Origin: Polynucleobacter corsicus
GTDB lineage: Bacteria; Pseudomonadota; Gammaproteobacteria; Burkholderiales; Burkholderiaceae
Direction of reading: 5' to 3'
Assembly: GCF_018688255.1 (NCBI RefSeq)
Contig: NZ_CP061314.1
Location: forward strand, 248,001-312,000
Length of the DNA: 64,000 nt
Under the pieces are notes generated by a model. It ran no database searches. It was not told the origin of the DNA and saw only the letters and a list, made by a program, of their open reading frames with translations. This document shows, in pieces, positions 32,155 through 41,165 of the stretch. Numbering within the stretch: position 1 is the first letter of the stretch; each line of letters begins with the position of its first letter. A program made the position numbers and the translations under genes.

Positions 32155-32388
32155 ATGACATTAACTAAACTAGGTAAGCATCTAACGAAAATCACCATGA
32201 CTTTGCTGGTGGGATCTTTCTTGATGGGGTGTTCTTCATACCCCGACGTGAATACTGATCCAGCTAAAAACAATAAAGTCACGTTTCAGCGTGATGCCCT
32301 TGATTGCGCGCAATCCTATCCAGACTCAGGATCAGGTGTTCATGTAAAACAGCGTATTGCCTGCATGAATCTCAAGGGCTGGCATTAG
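32155..32388 (+). CDS. Small lipoprotein of unknown function
   Basis: A 77-residue protein with a signal peptide whose hydrophobic part (MTLLVGSFLMGC) ends in a lipobox LMGC, then a short soluble part with SYPDVNTDPAK, FQRDALDCAQSYPDSG and RIACMNLKGWH. Two Cys in the mature part could form a disulfide. It is probably membrane-anchored. It starts 14 bp after folE. Confidence 0.72.
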   Translation: MTLTKLGKHLTKITMTLLVGSFLMGCSSYPDVNTDPAKNNKVTFQRDALDCAQSYPDSGSGVHVKQRIACMNLKGWH

Positions 32389-32535
32389 AAATTCATAGTA
32401 AATTCAGTTTGAGAACAATTCTCAACAAAATAGTCATATAAAACAGATAGTTATAGTGCCTATAGTTGACTAATTTGATCTGCTCTATGATCTAATCATT
32501 GCAATTTTTGCTCTATTTCACTCTCTGGAGAACAT

Positions 32536-32844
32536 ATGAAAAATAGTCGTCGCCAATTTATGATCTTGTCCGCTGCTGGTGCTTGCACTTTGGCTTTGAA
32601 CGGTCAAGTTCAAGCTCAAGCCATGGTTGCTGAAACGGATCCGCAAGCTTCTGCATTGGGTTACAAAGCTAACGCTACTACAGTAGATAAAGCAAAGTAT
32701 CCTAAGTACGCTGCTGGTCAAGCGTGTACGAACTGTGCTTTATTCCAAGGCAAAGCTGATGCAGCAGCCGGTGGTTGCGCATTGTTTGCGGGTAAGCAAG
32801 TTGCTGGCAAAGGCTGGTGTTCTGCTTACGCTAAGAAGGCTTAA
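32536..32844 (+). CDS. High-potential iron-sulfur protein
   Basis: A periplasmic electron carrier with one 4Fe-4S cluster. It has a Tat-type signal with Arg-Arg (SRRQFMILSAAG) and a likely cleavage near residue 29. The cluster cysteines are Cys64, Cys67, Cys81 and Cys95 (ACTNCALFQGKADAAAGGC and KGWCSAYAKKA), the spacing of HiPIPs. It has 102 residues. A strong terminator follows, so it is probably monocistronic. Confidence 0.93.
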   Translation: MKNSRRQFMILSAAGACTLALNGQVQAQAMVAETDPQASALGYKANATTVDKAKYPKYAAGQACTNCALFQGKADAAAGGCALFAGKQVAGKGWCSAYAKKA

Positions 32845-32870
32845 TGCCCAATTCGTTGTGAGTGTGATTA

Positions 32871-32894
32871 AAAAAGCTGCTTCGGCAGCTTTTT
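32871..32894 (+). terminator. Intrinsic terminator after the HiPIP gene
   Basis: A 10-bp stem (arms 32871-32880 and 32885-32894) closed by a TTCG tetraloop, with the T run forming the end of the right arm. It starts 26 bp after the stop codon. Confidence 0.92.
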
Positions 32895-32964
32895 TATTGG
32901 GCGCGCAGATTCAGTTTCATTGAACGCAGGTTTATGATGGTCTGGACATTTTGATAGAAAAAGC

Positions 32965-33504
32965 ATGAGACCCCATTACAAGAATCTACTCAAGCACCAC
33001 TCCTTTTACTTGGGCGGTGATCAGACGCAGGTGCCTTGGATTGAGAGAATTCGCTCCGTGATAGGGGCTTTTATTGGTCTAATGTTAGTACTCACTACTG
33101 CTAAGTACCTTCGTGAGCTTAGCGGCCTTGATGAATGGCTGATGGCTTCCTTGGGAGCAAGCGCTTTACTGGTTTTTGCCTTGCCGGGCAGTCCTATGGC
33201 TCAGCCCTGGGCTGTGATTGCTGGCAATACACTATCTGCCTTGGTCGGGATTGCCGTCATTCATCTAATCCATGAGCCCCTTTTGGCAATGCCGCTAGCT
33301 GCTAGCCTATCTATCTTGGGTATGTTTGTTTTGCGTTGCCTGCACCCACCCGCAGCAGCGGTTGCCCTGATTGTGGTCCTGGGGCATGTCATGCATTACC
33401 GATATGCCTTCTTCCCAGTCATGGTCGATTCAATATTGCTGGTGATGGCTGGGGCGGTTTACAGCAACTTAACTGGTAAACGCTACCCCAATAAACCCAA
33501 TTAA
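32965..33504 (+). CDS. HPP-family membrane protein
   Basis: 179 residues with about four membrane segments. The family-defining HPP motif is in LRCLHPPAAAVAL, and LGASALLVFALPGSPMAQPW plus AVIAGNTLSALVG are typical HPP-family stretches. Some relatives transport nitrite. The substrate here is unknown. Confidence 0.9.
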   Translation: MRPHYKNLLKHHSFYLGGDQTQVPWIERIRSVIGAFIGLMLVLTTAKYLRELSGLDEWLMASLGASALLVFALPGSPMAQPWAVIAGNTLSALVGIAVIHLIHEPLLAMPLAASLSILGMFVLRCLHPPAAAVALIVVLGHVMHYRYAFFPVMVDSILLVMAGAVYSNLTGKRYPNKPN

Positions 33505-33548
33505 TCTATTAAAAACAATAACTTAAGATTAATTACGCTTAGTTGCTG

Positions 33549-33878
33549 CTATGGAAGCGATGCAGTCTTTGATACCGTAATTGTGATATTTGCCAGCATT
33601 TTCATTTTAAGGGATTGGGCGCACTCGATCACTGAGTTGCGAACATTGATTTTTGGGGTGTTTCCGGCCGACATATTGACTCCAGTAGTTTTAGTTATCA
33701 ATCCAGCATGAGCAATGAGCATAGACTCTTTGATCCCAATGCTGGGTATTAGGCGTGATTTAAGGCCATCACTTTCCTTATTTGATTCTAATAAATTCCT
33801 GAAATCTGTGTAAACCCCAATAAAGCCAAAACGAGTAGATAAAACCTTTAAAATAATCAAGTACTTATAAAAATTCAT
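33549..33878 (-). CDS. Hypothetical protein, doubtful
   Basis: A 109-residue frame on the minus strand in the 406-bp gap between the HPP gene and manC (33505-33910). It begins MNFYKYLIILKVLS and contains GIKESMLIAHAGLITKTTG and IECAQSLKMKML. I recognise no family; the length and Ser/Thr/Lys/Asn make-up leave it possible but weak. Otherwise the gap contains the manC promoter area and an 11-bp inverted repeat (33840-33850 and 33889-33899). Confidence 0.3.
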   Translation of the reverse strand: MNFYKYLIILKVLSTRFGFIGVYTDFRNLLESNKESDGLKSRLIPSIGIKESMLIAHAGLITKTTGVNMSAGNTPKINVRNSVIECAQSLKMKMLANITITVSKTASLP

Positions 33879-33910
33879 ACAAAATACATAAAGGTTTTAC
33901 CCGCCCACAC

Positions 33911-35452
33911 ATGACCAAAGCCAGTCCTTCCATTTCGGTTATTCCTGTCATTCTGTGTGGTGGCTCCGGAACGCGTCTTTGGCCTTTGTCTCGCTCAGGC
34001 TTTCCCAAGCAGTTTTTAGTGCTTTCAGGTGATGACTCTAATCAGAGCTTGTTTCAACAGGCCATCCAAAGAATTAATGCTATTGGTGGACAGCATCAGG
34101 ATCAAATTAAAGAAACCCCTATTGAATTAGGTTCCACGCTGATCGTCACCAATGAAGAACATCGGTTCTTGGCGCTAGACCAATTGCGAGAGTTAAAAGA
34201 CATTCATGCAACTTTATTGCTAGAGCCTGAAGGCCGTAATACGGCGCCCGCTTTAACTTTGGCAGCTTTTCAGGCAAAAGATACCAAAGCAAACTCAGAG
34301 AACGTTGATCCTATTTTAGTGATCACTCCGGCTGATCAAACGATTCAAAATCAAACTGCTTTTGTTAAGGCGTTACAAGACTGTGTTGCCCTTGTGAATG
34401 CCGATGACAGTAAGCAAACGATTGCCATCTTAGGTATTACGCCCACAGCGCCAGAAACGGGTTATGGCTATATCAAGCGCAATGCCAAACAGGGTAGTCA
34501 TAGTGAGTACGCTGTAGAGCGCTTTGTCGAAAAGCCAGACGCTCAAACAGCGCAAACGTATTTGGCAGATGGCAACTATTTGTGGAATAGCGGTATGTTC
34601 GTCATGCGCGCGAGCACTTGGCTATCTGCATTAAAAGAATTTCGTCCAGATATCTTTGGCGCTACAGAAACTGCCTGGGTTGCTAGAACGGCAGATGAGG
34701 CTGGACAAACGGCATTTATCCGACCCGATAAAGCAATCTTCCAAGCCATTCCGAGTGAATCCATTGACTACGCAGTGATCGAGAAGTGTCCCGACTCAAG
34801 CAAGTTCAATGTCAAGATGGTTGAGCTCAATGCAGGTTGGAATGATCTGGGTGCTTGGGATGCTGTTTGGCAAGTGGGCAAGCAAGATGAAAATGGTAAT
34901 GTCACCACGGGTGATGCGATTATCAGTAATTCGAAAAATTCACTGATCCACTCTACCAATAGGTTAGTGAGCGCAGTGGGTGTGGACAATCTCATCATTG
35001 TTGAAACGGCTGATGCAGTCTTGGTTGCCGATAGAAAAAACAGTCAAGACGTTAAACATATCGTCAATCAGCTCGAAGTTCAAAAGCGCGAAGAAAAGAA
35101 TCTCCACCGTAAAGTAGCAAGACCTTGGGGTTGGTACGACAGCGTAGATGAAGGTGAGCGCTTTAAAGTAAAGCGTATCCAAGTCAAACCAGGTGCGAGT
35201 CTTTCACTCCAGATGCATCACCATCGCGCAGAGCATTGGATCGTAGTTAAAGGGGTTGCCGAGATTACCAATGGTGATCAAGTGATTACTTTGACAGAAA
35301 ATCAGAGTACTTACATTCCTCAGGGGCAAACACATCGTTTGGCAAATCCTGGCAATACCCCGCTAGAGATTATTGAAGTGCAGTCCGGTAGTTACCTAGG
35401 TGAAGACGATATTGTGCGATTTGAGGACAGTTATGGCAGGAGCTCTCAATGA
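33911..35452 (+). CDS. manC: Mannose-1-phosphate guanylyltransferase / mannose-6-phosphate isomerase
   Basis: The bifunctional enzyme makes GDP-mannose. The N-terminal transferase has VILCGGSGTRLWPLSRSGFP, PEGRNTAPALTLAA and RFVEKPDAQTA. The C-terminal cupin isomerase domain has RPWGWYDSVDEGERFKVKRI, and SLQMHHHRAEHWIVVKG with metal-binding His. It has 513 residues. First gene of the polysaccharide locus; it supplies substrate to gmd and fcl downstream. It overlaps the following glycosyltransferase by 4 bp. Confidence 0.96.
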   Translation: MTKASPSISVIPVILCGGSGTRLWPLSRSGFPKQFLVLSGDDSNQSLFQQAIQRINAIGGQHQDQIKETPIELGSTLIVTNEEHRFLALDQLRELKDIHATLLLEPEGRNTAPALTLAAFQAKDTKANSENVDPILVITPADQTIQNQTAFVKALQDCVALVNADDSKQTIAILGITPTAPETGYGYIKRNAKQGSHSEYAVERFVEKPDAQTAQTYLADGNYLWNSGMFVMRASTWLSALKEFRPDIFGATETAWVARTADEAGQTAFIRPDKAIFQAIPSESIDYAVIEKCPDSSKFNVKMVELNAGWNDLGAWDAVWQVGKQDENGNVTTGDAIISNSKNSLIHSTNRLVSAVGVDNLIIVETADAVLVADRKNSQDVKHIVNQLEVQKREEKNLHRKVARPWGWYDSVDEGERFKVKRIQVKPGASLSLQMHHHRAEHWIVVKGVAEITNGDQVITLTENQSTYIPQGQTHRLANPGNTPLEIIEVQSGSYLGEDDIVRFEDSYGRSSQ

Positions 35453-36456
35453 CATCCCCAAAAGCCTCAGTCATTCTCCTGACTTACAACCAAGAGCAGT
35501 TTGTTGAAGAAGCTTTACTAAGTCTTTTAAATCAAGATATGGACGATCTTGAGATTGTTGTGAGTGATGATTGCTCTAGTGACAGTACTTGGGGAAAGAT
35601 TCAGGTAGTAGTAAATGCTTATAGCGGCCATAAGAAGGTAGTTACCTCTCGCAATGCTAGCAATTTGGGTATTGTTGCAAACTATGCTGCTGGCGTAAAA
35701 AAATCATCCGGTGATTTAATTTTCATGGCTGCCGGCGACGACATCTCACTGCCGAACCGCTGCTCTGGAACTATTCAATTCTGGCGTGACACTCAGCAGC
35801 AATATGACTTAGTTGCTGCCGATGCTTTTGATATGGCCTATGACGGAACTATCTTAGACTCCAAAAAGAATGATGATTTAGAAACTTGGACTGTCGAAAA
35901 ATGGTTTGAGAGTCGCCCCTTCTTCTTTGGCGCAAGTCATATGGTTAGCAGAAGATTGCTCAATCTGGCGCCCTTAAATAGTGAGTTGCTTTATGAAGAC
36001 CAGTGCCTAGTGTTTAGGGCAATATTGATGGGAGGTGCTATTCGTCTTCCGATCAACTTAGTTTGCCATCGTCGCGGTGGCATGAGTCAGACGATGGGCT
36101 TTAAGTTTGGCAACAGGCGGTCCGATATTCTTCGTCATGCAGCTAATGAACTTGCAGAAGTAAAGCAATTTATGAGTGATGCCACACTCCTCGGAAAGCA
36201 GTCATTGATAGAAACTTGGGTTACCCAGAAAGTGACCTATCTCACGCCTATTGTGAGGCTCTTTCAAGGGCCGGTATCACCCAAAGCGTTTGGGGAATTC
36301 TGGAGTAATGAGACGGTTTCTGTAGAAGATAAGCGTCGATACTCACGCTACTATTTTTTATACCCAGTACTTGCTATTGCGCACGCCGTTCGGGATTCAT
36401 TGCGTATGCTGAGGAGGGATCGCCATACTGGCCATATCCAGCGCTCAAAAGTATGA
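35449..36456 (+). CDS. Family 2 glycosyltransferase
   Basis: A GT-A fold glycosyltransferase: the nucleotide-sugar domain starts ASVILLTYNQEQFVEEALLS and contains LEIVVSDDCSSDSTW, MAAGDDISLPNRC (the DxD-like acidic site) and a C-terminal YEDQCLVFRAILMGG region. 335 residues. It overlaps manC and the next gene by 4 bp each, so the three are one operon. The sugar transferred cannot be told from sequence. Confidence 0.9.
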   Translation: MTSPKASVILLTYNQEQFVEEALLSLLNQDMDDLEIVVSDDCSSDSTWGKIQVVVNAYSGHKKVVTSRNASNLGIVANYAAGVKKSSGDLIFMAAGDDISLPNRCSGTIQFWRDTQQQYDLVAADAFDMAYDGTILDSKKNDDLETWTVEKWFESRPFFFGASHMVSRRLLNLAPLNSELLYEDQCLVFRAILMGGAIRLPINLVCHRRGGMSQTMGFKFGNRRSDILRHAANELAEVKQFMSDATLLGKQSLIETWVTQKVTYLTPIVRLFQGPVSPKAFGEFWSNETVSVEDKRRYSRYYFLYPVLAIAHAVRDSLRMLRRDRHTGHIQRSKV

Positions 36457-37910
36457 CCAAGTCTAAAAAAATGCAATCACCACAGACTCATTATCTAAAC
36501 CACCAAGCTACTCCCAATGAAACATCGGGAGCGGTCAAGATTGCCTTAGTCACTTTATTTGCACTATTGTGGGCAATTTGGATTCAGCCGCATACGATTG
36601 CATTGCGTCAAATAGTGCTTACACTGGGCTCGCTTTTGGGGCTATATGTGATGAGCCAAAATCTTCACTTATTTAAAACGAGACGTGCAATACCGATTTA
36701 TTTGATTGGGCTGCTATTTGCCTGGATTACATTTCATTTATTTTTTCTGAGCCATCAATATGAATTGCAATTAGCCGAGTACTTGACCATTTGGAAGCGG
36801 ATCGCTTGGGGCGTGCCATTTGCAATTGGCTTGGGCATTGCGCTTAGTCAGTTGCCCAGTCAGAATGCCAAAAACCAAGATGGATCGATGGCTAAATACG
36901 AAGGTGTTTGGTGGATTTTTTATGCCGGCATAGTTGCTCCTACAGTTATTTATCTCATCAGAACGGTACTGATGTTATTAGCGGGTAAATTCAGCTGGCA
37001 GTTGCCCAATTTTGCAATGCACTGGCCTTCAACTTCTACTTGGCACATTACTAAAATGAGTACTGTGTTCTTTTGCCTTCCTGCTCTAGCCCTTGCCTGT
37101 AGTCAATGTATTCGCGTTGTAAATCAAAAAACTCAGAATGCCTTTGTCTTGATGATTCTGTATGTGGGAACCATAGCGGCGGTCCTGACAGTCTTTTATC
37201 TTGAGAATACTAAAAATGGTTTTGTATATTCGGCAATTTTAATAATGGCGATGTTGGTACAAATTATCGTTATTAGAAAATCTCAATGGAGTTGGCGTGA
37301 TAGCGCCATTATTTTGCTTGCAGTGACTGGTATGACTATTTTAGGAGTGCGCCACATACAGCAAAATGATTCTTGGAAAACCCTAGCTTCTGATTTGAGG
37401 GTTGCCCAACAGCTGGAGAAGATTGATGCCTGGAAATATTATGGGACTAAAGGTTATCCAATTAACGATCTAGGTAAGACAGTTTCTATAACGAATTACG
37501 AGCGTGCAGCCTGGGGGCAGGTTGCCGTGGGAATGATAGGTGAGTTACCTCTAGGTTATGGCTTGGTATATAAGTCGTTTGGCTATTATGGAAAAGATAA
37601 GTGGCCCGACTCCATTTTATTTCAAGCGCATAGTGCTTGGCTTGACCTGATTTTGGGTATTGGTATCCCAGGAGTATTTTTACTGGTATTGGCGGCAGTC
37701 TTGGCTCTAAAAAATGCCCAGCAAGCCACTTCCCAATTTTGGAGTGTCATAGCCCTTTGGATACTCTCAAGCATAGTGCTTTTAATGGCTACGACTGAAG
37801 TGTCGCAGCAGATATACATAGATGCGCTTGTGTTTTTGATTTTAGGGGTAGCGGGTTTGGGCTTGCACCAGCGGCCACGGTCTAGGATATCCGGTGCTGC
37901 AGTCTACTAG
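36453..37910 (+). CDS. O-antigen ligase/polymerase-like membrane protein
   Basis: A 485-residue protein with about eleven membrane segments. A large soluble loop (about residues 300-390) contains AWGQVAVGMIGELPLGYGLVY and SILFQAHSAWLDLILGIGIPG; this HSxWLD pattern is typical of the WaaL/Wzy O-antigen ligase domain. The protein is either the polymerase or the ligase of this locus. A second candidate polymerase is at 45.2 kb. Confidence 0.8.
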   Translation: MTKSKKMQSPQTHYLNHQATPNETSGAVKIALVTLFALLWAIWIQPHTIALRQIVLTLGSLLGLYVMSQNLHLFKTRRAIPIYLIGLLFAWITFHLFFLSHQYELQLAEYLTIWKRIAWGVPFAIGLGIALSQLPSQNAKNQDGSMAKYEGVWWIFYAGIVAPTVIYLIRTVLMLLAGKFSWQLPNFAMHWPSTSTWHITKMSTVFFCLPALALACSQCIRVVNQKTQNAFVLMILYVGTIAAVLTVFYLENTKNGFVYSAILIMAMLVQIIVIRKSQWSWRDSAIILLAVTGMTILGVRHIQQNDSWKTLASDLRVAQQLEKIDAWKYYGTKGYPINDLGKTVSITNYERAAWGQVAVGMIGELPLGYGLVYKSFGYYGKDKWPDSILFQAHSAWLDLILGIGIPGVFLLVLAAVLALKNAQQATSQFWSVIALWILSSIVLLMATTEVSQQIYIDALVFLILGVAGLGLHQRPRSRISGAAVY

Positions 37911-37962
37911 ACCCTTGGAGCTATAAAACAATGATTAGCTTTTTCTTTTTAATGAGATGTGA

Positions 37963-39093
37963 ATGACAGACAAACAAAAAATAGCTCTGATTACTGGCAT
38001 CACTGGCCAAGATGGCTCATACCTTGCTGAATTTCTATTGGAAAAAGGCTACATTGTTCACGGTATTAAGCGCCGAGCCTCTTCTTTTAATACTGAGCGT
38101 ATTGATCATCTTTATCAGGATCCACACGTCAATCACCCAGATTTAATTCTGCATTACGGCGATCTCACGGACACCAGTAATTTGGTGCGCATTATTTAGG
38201 AGTGCCAGCCGGATGAGATTTATAACCTAGGTGCGCAGTCTCATGTCGCGGTATCTTTTGAGTCTCCCGAGTACACGGCTGATGTAGATGCAATGGGCCC
38301 CTTAAGAATGCTAGAGGCTATTCGTATTTTGGGTTTAGAGAAAAAGACCCGCTTCTATCAAGCCTCCACTTCAGAGCTCTACGGTTTAGTACAAGAGATT
38401 CCACAAAAAGAGACTACCCCGTTTTATCCACGTAGCCCTTATGCTGTGGCCAAGATGTATGCCTATTGGATTACCGTAAACTACCGCGAGGCTTATGGCA
38501 TTTATGCCTGTAACGGCATTCTTTTTAATCATGAGTCCAAGCGCCGTGGGGAAACTTTTGTTACTCGCAAGGTGACTCGCGGCTTAGCTAACATTGCTCA
38601 GGGTCTAGAAAAATGCCTATATATGGGTAATATCGACGCTCTGCGGGACTGGGGTCATGCAAAAGACTATGTCCGCATGCAATGGCTTATGCTCCAACAA
38701 GATAAGCCGGAAGATTTTGTAATCGCCACAGGTGTTCAGTTCACGGTGCGTGAATTTATTATCCGAAGTGCTGAACAATTGGGTATCACTTTGAAGTTTG
38801 AAGGTGCCGCTGAAAACGAAAAGGCAATCGTAGTTGCCATTGAAGGTGATAAAGCTCCAGCACTCAAGGTAGGCGATGTGATTATGCAAATCGACCCACG
38901 CTATTACCGGCCTACTGAAGTTGAGACATTATTGGGCGACCCCACTAAAGCAAAAGAGAGGCTCGGTTGGATTCCAGAAATTACGCTTGATCAAATGATT
39001 GTCGAGATGGTGGCCAACGATTTAGATCGGGCTAAACAACATGCTTTGCTGAGTAAACATGGTTACTCGGTAGCCGTAGGTAAAGAAAATTAA
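37963..39093 (+). pseudogene. gmd: GDP-mannose 4,6-dehydratase with in-frame amber codon
   Basis: The frame from ATG 37963 is a full Gmd (376 codons) except that codon 79 is TAG (38197-38199). The flanks are well conserved: TGITGQDGSYLAEFLLEKGY and DLTDTSNLVRII before, ECQPDEIYNLGAQSHVAV after; the family has Gln at that site, so CAG became TAG. The rest (STSELYGLVQEIPQKETTPF, SPYAVAKMYAYW, LFNHESKRRGETFVTRKVTR) keeps the catalytic Thr/Ser-Glu and Tyr-Lys. This blocks GDP-fucose synthesis unless suppressed. An internal start at 38293 could give only a fragment without the NADP site. Confidence 0.93.
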
Positions 39094-39097
39094 ATTC

Positions 39098-40084
39098 ATG
39101 CAAGTTGATCTGAATCAAAAAATTTATGTTGCAGGCCATCGCGGCATGGTGGGATCTGCCATAGTGCGTAACTTGCAGTCTAAGGGTTACCAAAATATTG
39201 TCATGAGAGCTCATGCAGAGTTAGATCTAACAAATCAAGCACAGGTGCATGCTTTTTTTGAATCTGAAAAGCCTGCTCAAGTGTATTTGGCGGCTGCGAA
39301 AGTAGGGGGCATCCATGCAAATAACACTTACCCGGCGGAATTCATTTATCAAAACCTCATGATGGAGGCTAATGTTATTCATCAAGCATTTGAGGCAGGG
39401 GTGAAAAAACTCTTGTTTTTGGGATCCAGCTGTATCTACCCTAAGTTAGCTCCACAGCCAATGAGGGAAGATGTATTGCTCACTGGAAAATTGGAAGAAA
39501 CGAATGAGCCTTATGCAATTGCTAAGATTACAGGAATTAAATGGTGCGAGAGTTATAACCGTCAGTATGGTCTGAGCCACGAAATTGATTACCGATCCGT
39601 AATGCCAACCAATTTATACGGCTCTGGGGATAACTACCACCCAGAAAATAGTCATGTGATACCAGCCCTTATTAGGAGGTTTCATGAGGCAAAGCTTGCT
39701 AATGCCCCCGAAGTCATTATCTGGGGTACAGGCACCCCAAGACGTGAGTTTTTATATGTGGATGATATGGCCGCTGCCTCAGTCTTTGTGATGGACCTAG
39801 AAAAAGCCACCTATGATCAACACACAGAGCCCATGCAAAGCCACATTAATGTGGGGTTTGGATCAGATGTCACGATTGCAGAGCTGGCACGCTCCATAGC
39901 TAAGGCTACTGGCTACCAAGGTCAAATTGTGTTTGACCCCTCAAAACCAGATGGCGCACCCAGAAAGTGGATGGATTCTTCCAGATTAAATAAATTAGGC
40001 TGGAGGGCTACCATTGGCCTAGAGCATGGCCTGAAGTTGGCTTACCAGGATTGCGTATGGCGACACAATGTAGCCCCTTATTAA
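39098..40084 (+). CDS. fcl: GDP-L-fucose synthase
   Basis: Fcl epimerises and reduces GDP-4-keto-6-deoxymannose to GDP-L-fucose. The NADP site KIYVAGHRGMVGSAIVRNLQ in part, LAAAKVGGIHANNTYPAEFI, LFLGSSCIYPK and the catalytic Tyr-x-x-x-Lys in EPYAIAKITGIKWCE are all present; PRREFLYVDDMAAAS follows. 328 residues and intact, in contrast to the broken gmd 4 bp upstream. Confidence 0.96.
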   Translation: MQVDLNQKIYVAGHRGMVGSAIVRNLQSKGYQNIVMRAHAELDLTNQAQVHAFFESEKPAQVYLAAAKVGGIHANNTYPAEFIYQNLMMEANVIHQAFEAGVKKLLFLGSSCIYPKLAPQPMREDVLLTGKLEETNEPYAIAKITGIKWCESYNRQYGLSHEIDYRSVMPTNLYGSGDNYHPENSHVIPALIRRFHEAKLANAPEVIIWGTGTPRREFLYVDDMAAASVFVMDLEKATYDQHTEPMQSHINVGFGSDVTIAELARSIAKATGYQGQIVFDPSKPDGAPRKWMDSSRLNKLGWRATIGLEHGLKLAYQDCVWRHNVAPY

Positions 40085-40184
40085 TTCTGGGTTTTGTACC
40101 TAAAAGGACAAAAGTGCTAATTTTTAGCATTTGATAATACAATGTCAAAATCAATTGTAGAGACTAAAGGTTTGAAAAGTAAGT

Positions 40185-41057
40185 ATGAGCCAAAACCAAT
40201 CCGCAAATAAACAAAGCGGTCAAGATTCTGATGTTGAGGCAGAGATCTCTCTGCTGGACATCCTACACTTTCTTAAAAGCGCCTACAAAACCATCTTCAT
40301 TTTTGGCGCATTCGGAATTGCCTTGGCAATAGCCTATTTAGCCATTACCCCCAAGCAGTATGAGGCGACGGCTCAAATCGTCATGGCGCAAATTGGTGCT
40401 GCTAGTAACAATAACAACAATATTAATCCAATGGGCGTCAATATCGAGGAGCCATCACTTCTGATTGCCCGCATGTCCTCGCCAACCAGCTTCACAGCAG
40501 AAGTCACAAGTATTTGCGGTATGGAGGGTCAAGAAAATGCCCCGCTGGCGCTCAGTAAGTCGATTAAGTTAACGGTCCCCAAGTTAGTGGCTAACGTGGT
40601 CGAGCTCAAAACCTTTGGTGAAACTCCCCAATCAGCCCAAGAATGCAATGTAGCGGTGTTTGAGCTCATCAAAGCCAGTCAGACTCAAATTGTGGCCCCC
40701 TATGTTGCTGACGCAAAAGTGAAATTAGATGATGACATTGAGCGCCTAGCCAAGGCTAGGGATCTAGTCAATAAGGCCAATAAGTCAGGCTCTGATATGA
40801 GCGCAGCCTACCTCTCAACCCGAGATGAAATCAACTACTTGCTAGATGAGATCACGGCGCTGAAAACGGTGGTTGTATTCAATAAAAGTAAAGGTACCCG
40901 CCTGATTGCTCCCATCTATGCCAGTGATGTGCCAGTTGCACCTAAAAAAAGGATGGTTCTTACTGCTGGTTTCTTTGGCGGACTCTTCTTGGGTCTACTA
41001 ATTGCGCTGGGTCGCCAACTGAATCTCAAGATTAAGGGCGAAGAGGGTAGAGCATGA
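40185..41057 (+). CDS. Wzz/chain-length determinant family protein
   Basis: A 290-residue protein with two membrane helices (about residues 38-57 and 255-275) that bracket a periplasmic domain with coiled coil. EISLLDILHFLKSAYKTIF and ITPKQYEATAQIVMAQIG at the N-terminus and SDVPVAPKKRMVL before the last helix are typical of Wzz. It would control the O-antigen chain length. It has its own 100-bp upstream gap after fcl. Confidence 0.86.
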   Translation: MSQNQSANKQSGQDSDVEAEISLLDILHFLKSAYKTIFIFGAFGIALAIAYLAITPKQYEATAQIVMAQIGAASNNNNNINPMGVNIEEPSLLIARMSSPTSFTAEVTSICGMEGQENAPLALSKSIKLTVPKLVANVVELKTFGETPQSAQECNVAVFELIKASQTQIVAPYVADAKVKLDDDIERLAKARDLVNKANKSGSDMSAAYLSTRDEINYLLDEITALKTVVVFNKSKGTRLIAPIYASDVPVAPKKRMVLTAGFFGGLFLGLLIALGRQLNLKIKGEEGRA

Positions 41058-41165
41058 TAACGAGAGGCTTGATGAGAATAAGCGATCGAGATCGGGCATT
41101 AGCGGGCTTGAGTATTTAGTGAATAATATTAAGCAGCTTTCAATCTAATAACCAAAAGTATCTTT

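Noticed and set aside
38197..38199. Reassigned TAG codon (amber as sense) explaining both the gmd and higB interruptions
   Set aside because: nrdR and other intact genes here end in TAG, and the two sites would need different amino acids (Gln and Trp), so ordinary nonsense mutations are simpler.
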